A stretch of DNA of 39,211 bases from Bacillota bacterium (GTDB lineage Bacteria; Bacillota; Sulfobacillia; Sulfobacillales; Sulfobacillaceae), in NCBI GenBank assembly GCA_021797825.1, contig JAJZZA010000029.1:1-39211 (forward strand), written 5' to 3'. Both the position numbers and the translations under genes were made by a program. This document shows positions 32,304 to 39,211 of the stretch, piece by piece. The notes under the pieces were generated by a model. It saw nothing but the letters and a program-made list of their open reading frames with translations, was not told where the DNA came from and did no database searches. Position 1 is the stretch's first letter. Each line of letters opens with the position of its first letter.

Positions 32304-32379
32304 CAATGTCCCTGGCCGGTCGGAGACGGGCTGGGGCATTGTCGGACCCCGGGTTGTGAACAACCTGCGGTTGCCGGGG
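32304..32379 (+). other. Structured leader-like region before the GAF-kinase operon
   Basis: Three stems can be drawn. CAATGTCCC (32304-32312) pairs with GGGGCATTG (32333-32341). CCCCGG (32347-32352) pairs with CCGGGG (32374-32379) and overlaps a small hairpin GGTTG-TGAA-CAACC (32352-32365). Together they fill most of the gap between ferredoxin and the GAF gene. I could not match a known riboswitch; the c-di-AMP (ydaO) class would be logical for potassium control, but its conserved blocks are absent. Confidence 0.4.
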
Positions 32380-32426
32380 AGACAAGGCGCGAGCCGTTGG
32401 GGGCGGGCATAAAGGAGGTGAGCGGC

Positions 32427-32957
32427 ATGGACGTGCCGTTTCAACTAAACGAAGGGGCTCGTCGGGAGGATGTTCTGTTGTTTACGGAGGGCATCCTCGA
32501 GGGCGAATCCAACCGGATTGCCAATCTTGCCAATCTCGCTGCACTCCTCAAGGAGTTTCTACCCCGCATCAATTGGTGCGGGTTTTACTTGCGGGAGGCG
32601 CCGAGCGGAGATTTTGTGCTGGGACCCTTTGCCGGCAAACCGGCCTGTACGCGGATTGCTTACGGGCGCGGGGTGGTGGGCGCGGCGGCGGCCCAGGCGC
32701 AGACGCTGTTGGTGGCCGACGTCTTGACATTTTCGGGCCACATCGCGTGCGATCCGGCCTCGCGGTCGGAAATGGCCGTGCCGGTCCGCTCCGGGAGCCG
32801 CGTGGTGGCCGTGCTCGATGTGGATAGTCCCGAGGTCAACCGGTTTGGCTCCGCGGACCGGGAGTTGCTGGAAGAGATGGCAGACAGGCTTGGGCGCAGC
32901 TGGCCAAGGATGACCGGCTATGCGCATGCTGGGACTTGCCTGGCGAAGGACGGTTAG
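32427..32957 (+). CDS. GAF-domain protein, free methionine-(R)-sulfoxide reductase-like, one cysteine missing
   Basis: This 176-residue protein has the GAF fold of fRMsr, which reduces free methionine-R-sulfoxide. Segments INWCGFYLREA, LGPFAGKPACTRI, YGRGVVGAAA, VADVLTFSGHIACD and SRSEMAVPV follow the family. Family members usually have three key cysteines; here Cys74 (KPAC) and Cys108 (HIACD) remain, but the cysteine of GRGVCG is Val84. Catalysis or regeneration should therefore be altered, or the domain may have become a sensor. The start lies six bases after AAGGAGG. The kinase gene begins 24 bases after its stop, so it belongs to the same operon. Confidence 0.88.
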   Translation: MDVPFQLNEGARREDVLLFTEGILEGESNRIANLANLAALLKEFLPRINWCGFYLREAPSGDFVLGPFAGKPACTRIAYGRGVVGAAAAQAQTLLVADVLTFSGHIACDPASRSEMAVPVRSGSRVVAVLDVDSPEVNRFGSADRELLEEMADRLGRSWPRMTGYAHAGTCLAKDG

Positions 32958-32981
32958 GCAGGAACCGGAAAAGGAGCGGAT

Positions 32982-34646
32982 GTGAGGGAGGGCGAAAGGC
33001 GGCCATCGGCTTCGCGGCGGACTTGGATGCTGGGGCTTAGCCTCGGAGCCATCGCGGTCTTCTTGGCAGCGGCGGCTTTCGCCGCCCACCAGTATCTGCG
33101 CCGACTGGCTTTGGCGCTCACGGCCTTGCAGGAAGCCGCACGCCTCTTGCCCCTGCGGCCGGGACTGGCGGAGCACCTGATCGCGGCCGCGGCGGATCTG
33201 TTGGGGCAACCCCGGCCGTCCGGCGGTTTGGCGGACCAGATTGGGCAGCTTGAGCAGATTGCCATGTCGCGGCTCGCCTATACCACGGCGGGATGGGCGC
33301 CAGCCGGGCTTTCGATCCTGTTGGCGGTGCTGCTGCTGATGGTGGTCGCGGTGTATTGGGTCAAGGAACGCGCCATCGATCGCATCGCGGAGGAACGCCA
33401 GCTGCTGCAAAAGCAACTCTTGGCGATTACCGGAGGGTGGGGGGCGCTCCCCAGCCAAGCCGGCACCCAGGCCGTGGTCGAACATATTTTGCGTCAGCTG
33501 CGCGAGCATACCGCGGTGAGGTCGGCCACGGTGTTCCGCATCGACGAGTCGATGCGCAACAACGCGGTGGTGGCGTATTGCCAGGCGGGACTGGGTGTGC
33601 CTTTGGGGCACGATCCCATACCGCGCTTGTTTCTGCATCCCAATTTCGGTCTGCTCGGCCGCGCACTGACAGACAACCTGGCGGTCTACAGCGGTGATGT
33701 CGGCGAGCAGGGCATGGTTGTGCCGGGCGTGCGGCTGGCCCGCGTCGCCCTCTACCCGTTGCGCTACCAAGAGACCTTGTGGGGCGTGTTGGCCTTGCAA
33801 GGCGAAGAGCCGGGATGGTTTGCCCGCTATCGTGATTTGCTGGATGTGATTGTGCAGGACATCTCCATCTTGCTGGTCAATGCCAAACTTGCCGCCCAGT
33901 CTCGACAAATTGCGGTGTACCAAGAGATGGCGCGGGTGCGCTCGGAGATCCTGGCCAACGTGTCCCATGAGCTGCGCACGCCTTTAGGCCTGATCAAAGG
34001 CTACGTCGAGACCCTCTTGTCCGCCCCGGACCAGTTGTCGCTGGGCGATCGCCAGGAATTCTTGGCGATCGTAGGCGAAGAGACCCGGGAACTTGAACAT
34101 TTAATTGACAACCTGCTCTATATGTCGCGGCTGGAAACCGTCGGGATTCGCTTGGAGAAGGACTGGTTTGACGCGCAAGAATGGGTGGCGCAGGTCTTGC
34201 GGCGCATCCTCGGCGAGGCCCGCTCACGGGTATCGCTCGAGGTGGCGGACCATGTCTCACTCTACGGCGATGCGGGCCAATTGGCGCATGTTCTCGACAA
34301 CATCCTGCAAAACAGCCTAAAATATTCCAGTGGACCGGTCGAACTGACTGTCGAGCAAACTCCCCAGGGAGGACAGATTACGGTGCGCGACCGTGGTCCT
34401 GGGGTTTCGGAAGAGGATTTGCCGCGAATTTTTGAAAGGTTTTACCGTAGCATGGACCATGCTCAGTCCGAGATCCGGGGCTCTGGCCTGGGTCTTAGCA
34501 TCGCCCGGCGCGTGGTGGAAGCGCACGGAGGGCGGATCGTGGCCGCCAATGGAGTCCCCGGCGGATTGGTTGTCAGCGTGGATCTGCCCGCGCCGCCGGC
34601 GCGCGCCGACGCGGCAGAAGGGAGTCCCAACCGGCATGGCGGATGA
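32982..34646 (+). CDS. Membrane sensor histidine kinase with GAF domain
   Basis: This 554-residue kinase has two membrane helices (about residues 14-36 and 106-128) bracketing a small outside domain of some 70 residues, then a coiled segment, a GAF domain (about 160-305), the dimerisation domain with phospho-acceptor His329 in NVSHELRTP, and an ATPase domain with the N box (NILQNSLKYS), DRGPGVSEEDLPRIFERFYR and GSGLGLSIARRVVEAHGG. The GTG start follows AAGGAGCGG. It sits where KdpD would be but lacks KdpD's N-terminal ATP-binding and universal-stress domains and its four-helix bundle. Its end overlaps the regulator gene by 11 bases. The input may be redox, small-molecule or osmotic; this is inference. 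Confidence 0.93.
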   Translation: MREGERRPSASRRTWMLGLSLGAIAVFLAAAAFAAHQYLRRLALALTALQEAARLLPLRPGLAEHLIAAAADLLGQPRPSGGLADQIGQLEQIAMSRLAYTTAGWAPAGLSILLAVLLLMVVAVYWVKERAIDRIAEERQLLQKQLLAITGGWGALPSQAGTQAVVEHILRQLREHTAVRSATVFRIDESMRNNAVVAYCQAGLGVPLGHDPIPRLFLHPNFGLLGRALTDNLAVYSGDVGEQGMVVPGVRLARVALYPLRYQETLWGVLALQGEEPGWFARYRDLLDVIVQDISILLVNAKLAAQSRQIAVYQEMARVRSEILANVSHELRTPLGLIKGYVETLLSAPDQLSLGDRQEFLAIVGEETRELEHLIDNLLYMSRLETVGIRLEKDWFDAQEWVAQVLRRILGEARSRVSLEVADHVSLYGDAGQLAHVLDNILQNSLKYSSGPVELTVEQTPQGGQITVRDRGPGVSEEDLPRIFERFYRSMDHAQSEIRGSGLGLSIARRVVEAHGGRIVAANGVPGGLVVSVDLPAPPARADAAEGSPNRHGG

Positions 34647-35358
34647 ATGGTCGGCATCGATTTTGGTGATTGAGGATGAACCGAAATACCGGCGCTTGAT
34701 CGCCACCAATCTCGTCATGGCGGGGTATCAGGCGCGGGAAGTGGGCGACGGCTACTTGGCCCTGCAGGAGCTCTACCAAAATGAGCCTGACCTGATTCTG
34801 CTGGATCTGCGGCTGCCGGACATGGACGGGTTTACGCTCTGCCAGCGGCTGCGCAAATTGACGACGGTGCCGATTCTGGTCTTGACTGCGCTTGACACCG
34901 AAGAGGCGCTGGTGCAGTCCTTGGATTTGGGTGCCGATGACTACATCACCAAACCATTTTCCGCCTCGGAACTGACCGCCCGGATTCGTGCCCTGCTGCG
35001 CCGCAGTCAACCGGCTTTGACATCCAACGGGACCATGCCATGCGGCCGGGTGCGGCTTGATGCCAAGACCCGGGAAATGTCGAGCGGGGACAAGACGGTT
35101 CGGCTGACCCCGACCGAATGGCGGCTGATGCGGGAGTTTGTTTTGCATTGCGGGAAGGTTCTGCCGCATGAGCACCTTCTGGGCAAGGTCTGGGGCCCCG
35201 GCTATCAAGCCGAGCATGAATATCTCCGCGTCTATGTGCGGCGGCTGCGCCAACACCTGGAACCGGACCCGCATCATCCGGTCTACTTGGTTTCCCATGC
35301 GGGAATTGGCTATGCGCTCTACCCGGATCCCCGGGGAGAACTCGGCGGGCGGGGATGA
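34636..35358 (+). CDS. OmpR/KdpE-family response regulator
   Basis: This 240-residue two-domain regulator has a receiver (residues 1-120) with acidic pocket IEDE, phospho-acceptor Asp57 in LLDLRLPDMDG, and Lys in DYITKPFSA, followed by an OmpR-type winged helix (RLTPTEWRLMREFVLHCGKVLPHEHLLGKVWG, then YLRVYVRRLRQHLEPDP). The family resemblance to KdpE is good, including VPILVLTALDTEEALVQSLDLGADDYITKPF. The start overlaps the kinase end, with GAAGGGAG upstream. A terminator overlaps its stop codon, and the kdp unit begins 150 bases later, so it is separately transcribed from, but probably controls, kdpFABC. Confidence 0.94.
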   Translation: MADEWSASILVIEDEPKYRRLIATNLVMAGYQAREVGDGYLALQELYQNEPDLILLDLRLPDMDGFTLCQRLRKLTTVPILVLTALDTEEALVQSLDLGADDYITKPFSASELTARIRALLRRSQPALTSNGTMPCGRVRLDAKTREMSSGDKTVRLTPTEWRLMREFVLHCGKVLPHEHLLGKVWGPGYQAEHEYLRVYVRRLRQHLEPDPHHPVYLVSHAGIGYALYPDPRGELGGRG

Positions 35359-35388
35359 AATCCGAATCAAGGATTTCACTTTTTTTTT
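35356..35388 (+). terminator. Rho-independent terminator after the response regulator
   Basis: TGAAATCC (35356-35363) and GGATTTCA (35371-35378) form a perfect 8-bp stem with a seven-base loop, followed by C and nine T's. The left arm begins at the stop codon of the regulator gene. Confidence 0.92.
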
Positions 35389-35409
35389 ATGGGTTTGCTA
35401 TCCCCTTTT

Positions 35410-35440
35410 ACGGATTTGTTCACGGATGGTCGGCTATACT
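35410..35440 (+). promoter_or_regulatory. kdp promoter with a direct repeat
   Basis: ACGGAT occurs at 35410-35415 and again at 35422-35427, a 12-base period, where a -35 box would be expected. TATACT (35435-35440) is a good -10. The lack of a consensus -35 (GGATTT at 17 bases) together with the repeat suggests activation by an OmpR-type regulator bound as a tandem dimer, probably the regulator encoded just upstream. Confidence 0.5.
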
Positions 35441-35509
35441 AGCGCCGTTTGCATGATTCGCCGGGTCTTGGGGCCTGGTGCCACAAAGCGATTGCTAGGG
35501 GGGGACCCG

Positions 35510-35593
35510 ATGCTCGACCTGGAAATGGTGGTGCTGATGGTGGCAACCATGCTGGGCATGGTTCTTTTGATCCATTACCTGGAGCGGCTTTAA
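35510..35593 (+). CDS. 27-residue single-helix membrane peptide upstream of KdpF
   Basis: The ATG follows GGGGGGG and the frame encodes MLDLEMVVLMVATMLGMVLL plus IHYLERL, a single hydrophobic helix with a short acidic N-terminus and a basic C-terminus. It lies between the kdp promoter and kdpF, 30 bases before the latter, so it is the first gene of the kdp transcript. It is not KdpF itself: the next frame has the KdpF signature. It may be a second small subunit, a diverged KdpF duplicate, or a leader peptide. I know of no described protein of this kind. Confidence 0.65.
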   Translation: MLDLEMVVLMVATMLGMVLLIHYLERL

Positions 35594-35623
35594 GCCCCGG
35601 CGGGCAGGAGGAGGATGCAAATC

Positions 35624-35707
35624 ATGGAGGGCTGGATTCTTCTGACGCTGTCGATCGCGGTGATGATCTATCTGGTTTACGTGATCATTCATCCGGAGAA
35701 ATTCTAG
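35624..35707 (+). CDS. kdpF: KdpF, small subunit of the potassium-transporting ATPase
   Basis: This 27-residue peptide forms one membrane helix and ends with YLVYVIIHPEKF, matching the YL-x-x-AL-x-PE-x-F ending of KdpF. KdpF stabilises the KdpFABC complex by sitting between KdpA and KdpB. The ATG at 35624 lies nine bases after AGGAGG; an in-frame ATG at 35615 is too close to that site. kdpA begins 40 bases after its stop. Confidence 0.88.
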   Translation: MEGWILLTLSIAVMIYLVYVIIHPEKF

Positions 35708-35747
35708 GGGTTAACCGGGTTGCCAAGGATAACGAGGAGATGATGAG

Positions 35748-37442
35748 GTGTCGGTGCAGACGATAGTGACCTGGGCGGTCGTGGCCGCGATTTTTGCGCT
35801 GACGGTCAAACCGCTCGGAACCTACATCGTGCGAGTGTTTACGTTTCAGCCGACTATTTTGGACAAACCGCTGCGTCCGCTGGAAAATGCCGTCTTCCGA
35901 ATGTTTGGGGTTGACCGCGACAGCAACATGACGGCCAAGCAATACGGCATCGCGTTTGTGCTGTCCAATCTCGCCTGGATGATCCTGTCTTACGTGTTCT
36001 TGCGGATGCAGGGGATTTTACCGTTTAATCCGCAACACTTCGGCGCGATTAACCCGCAACTGGCCTTTAACACCGCCACCAGTTTTACCACCAACACCAA
36101 CTGGCAGGCGTACAGCGGCGAGAATACCATGTCATATTTCTCGCAGTTCGCCAACCTGGGATTCCTCCAATTTGTGACGCCGGCGGCAGGGGGGGCGGTT
36201 GGGATCGCATTTTTGCGGGCGTTGTCCGGTCGCAAGCTCGGCAACTATTTTGTGGATTTGACCTTGATGTGCACGCGATTGTTGCTGCCGCTCGCGATTG
36301 TGGTGGGACTCATCATGGTGGGCCAGGGCGTGCCGGAGACGCTGGCGCCCTATCTTCACATCCATACCATTTCCGGCCAAACCCAGGTGGTGCCGCGCGG
36401 ACCGATTGCCTCCTGGGAGGCGATCGAACACTTGGGGAATAACGGCGGAGGCTACACCAACGCCAATTCGGCCAACCCGCTGGAAAATCCGACACCGTTT
36501 ACCAATGTCGTGCAGACCGTCGCCATGGGATTGATTCCGGTCGCGTTTTTCTACGCGTTCGGGGTGATGACCGGCCGGAAAAAAGTGGCGTGGACGCTGA
36601 TCGGCGTGGCGGGCACCATTTTTGCGGTGCTGTTGGCGATGATTTACGTTCCGGAGCATCTCGGCAACCCGCTGATCAATGCGTTGGGTCTCAACACGCA
36701 TGCCAATATGGTGGGTAAGGAGCTGCGGTTCGGCATCGGCGGCACTTCGATTTTCGAGACGGCGACCATGTCGTTTACCACCGGATCGGTCGCCAGCGCC
36801 CACGACAGCTTTTTGCCGATTCCGGGCTTGGCCTTTTTTACCGCGATGTTCCTGAATCTGGTCTTCGGGGGCAAGGGCGTCGGGCTCATCAACATGATGA
36901 TGTTCGTCATTATCGCCGTGTTCCTGATGGGCCTGATGGTGGGGCGCACCCCCGAATTTTTGGGGAAGAAGATTGAGACGCGGGAAGTTTCGCTGGCATC
37001 CATTGCCTTTTTGCTTCATCCCTTGTTGATCCTGGTGGGCACGGCGCTGGCCATTGCGTTGCCCGTCGGACTGAAAGGGGTCTACAACCCGGGTCCGCAG
37101 GGATTTTCCGAGATTCTCTACGGGTTTTCGTCGGCGGCGGCCAACAATGGATCCGCGTTCGGCGGCTTAGGCGCCGCGCTTCCCTTCTATGAGGTCGCGC
37201 TGGGCGTCACCGTGCTGATCGGACGTTATGCGTCGCTGATGGCGATGCTGTTGTTGGGGGAATCCCTGCTGCGCAAGAAGACGGTGCCGGTCACCTCGGG
37301 CACGATGCGAACCGAAGGATGGCTGTTCGGCGGCATCCTCTTGGGTGCCATCGTGGTCTTGAATGCCCTGACATTTTTTCCGGTGGCCGCGCTTGGCCCG
37401 TTGGCCAATCACTATCTGCTCATGGCTCACCACCTGTTTTAG
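35748..37442 (+). CDS. kdpA: KdpA, potassium channel-like subunit of Kdp ATPase
   Basis: This 564-residue membrane protein selects potassium for the high-affinity KdpFABC pump, related to the Trk/Ktr channel family. The four pore-loop repeats are visible: TNTNWQAYSGENTMSY, NNGGGYTNANSANPLENPT, FETATMSFTTGSVASAHDS and SSAAANNGSAFGGL. About ten membrane helices are evident. The start is GTG, preceded by GAGGAGATGATGAG. Compared with the usual loop 3 (GSVNSMHDS) the asparagine and methionine are alanines here, which may be normal for this lineage. kdpB follows 18 bases downstream. Confidence 0.97.
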   Translation: MSVQTIVTWAVVAAIFALTVKPLGTYIVRVFTFQPTILDKPLRPLENAVFRMFGVDRDSNMTAKQYGIAFVLSNLAWMILSYVFLRMQGILPFNPQHFGAINPQLAFNTATSFTTNTNWQAYSGENTMSYFSQFANLGFLQFVTPAAGGAVGIAFLRALSGRKLGNYFVDLTLMCTRLLLPLAIVVGLIMVGQGVPETLAPYLHIHTISGQTQVVPRGPIASWEAIEHLGNNGGGYTNANSANPLENPTPFTNVVQTVAMGLIPVAFFYAFGVMTGRKKVAWTLIGVAGTIFAVLLAMIYVPEHLGNPLINALGLNTHANMVGKELRFGIGGTSIFETATMSFTTGSVASAHDSFLPIPGLAFFTAMFLNLVFGGKGVGLINMMMFVIIAVFLMGLMVGRTPEFLGKKIETREVSLASIAFLLHPLLILVGTALAIALPVGLKGVYNPGPQGFSEILYGFSSAAANNGSAFGGLGAALPFYEVALGVTVLIGRYASLMAMLLLGESLLRKKTVPVTSGTMRTEGWLFGGILLGAIVVLNALTFFPVAALGPLANHYLLMAHHLF

Positions 37443-37460
37443 CAAAGGAGAACGTGAACG

Positions 37461-39211
<1,751 letters not shown>

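Noticed and set aside
32559-33968. 469-codon minus-strand frame opposite the kinase
   Set aside because: Antisense to a kinase with all motifs; no ribosome site and Gln/Arg/His-rich shadow composition.

Overview
The window looks like chromosome from a GC-rich (roughly 60% by eye), Gram-positive, probably thermophilic or acidophilic Firmicute of the Sulfobacillus/Clostridia-like kind. This placement is inferred from gene content (a bacterial XPB helicase with its partner, a seven-iron ferredoxin, a lipoprotein-anchored ABC binding protein, a Bacillus-length MgsA) and from strong AGGAGG-type ribosome sites with frequent GTG and TTG starts. No tRNA, rRNA or CRISPR array was found.

Regions. (1) 1-1.2 kb: the 5' part of an IS607-type serine recombinase runs off the left edge, followed by an orphan 125-residue gene with a clear promoter and operator-like repeat. 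(2) 1.7-6.1 kb: a sulfonate/taurine/nitrate-type ABC importer (permease, lipoprotein, ATPase), then a MarR regulator overlapping an AcoX-like ATP-NAD kinase homologue. (3) 6.2-8.0 kb, minus strand: endonuclease IV and a diacylglycerol-kinase-like lipid kinase. (4) 8.3-10.7 kb: a class V aminotransferase and a short PaaK-like ligase. (5) 11.0-12.4 kb: two divergent unknown genes and a 32-residue acidic microprotein with its own promoter and terminator. (6) 12.6-14.1 kb: methylglyoxal synthase and a class III CoA-transferase. (7) 14.6-19.3 kb: a fosmidomycin-resistance-type exporter under a palindromic promoter, a convergent O-antigen-ligase-like membrane protein, and an S9 peptidase. (8) 19.5-22.2 kb, minus strand: a lactate-utilisation operon in which LutB and LutA are fused. 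(9) 22.9-27.1 kb: a DUF2892 protein, a HIT protein, a DHA2 exporter, guanylate kinase, a GT4 glycosyltransferase and a 90-residue unknown. (10) 27.3-31.8 kb, minus strand: flavin reductase, a small membrane protein, and an XPB helicase overlapping a helicase-associated protein. (11) 32.0-39.2 kb: ferredoxin, a GAF/fRMsr-like protein, a histidine kinase and response regulator, a terminator, then an unnamed 27-residue membrane peptide, kdpF, kdpA and kdpB (cut by the right edge).

How the parts may work together. The kinase and regulator sit where KdpDE would be and probably control kdpFABC, but the kinase has a GAF architecture instead of the KdpD universal-stress input. The GAF protein encoded just upstream has the free-methionine-sulfoxide-reductase fold but lacks one of its usual cysteines. 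XPB and its partner overlap by 4 bases and probably form a DNA-unwinding complex. The strongest leads for new biology are the extra membrane peptide before kdpF, the 32-residue transcription unit, the XPB pair, the altered fRMsr-like protein beside the kinase, and several uncharacterised operator palindromes.
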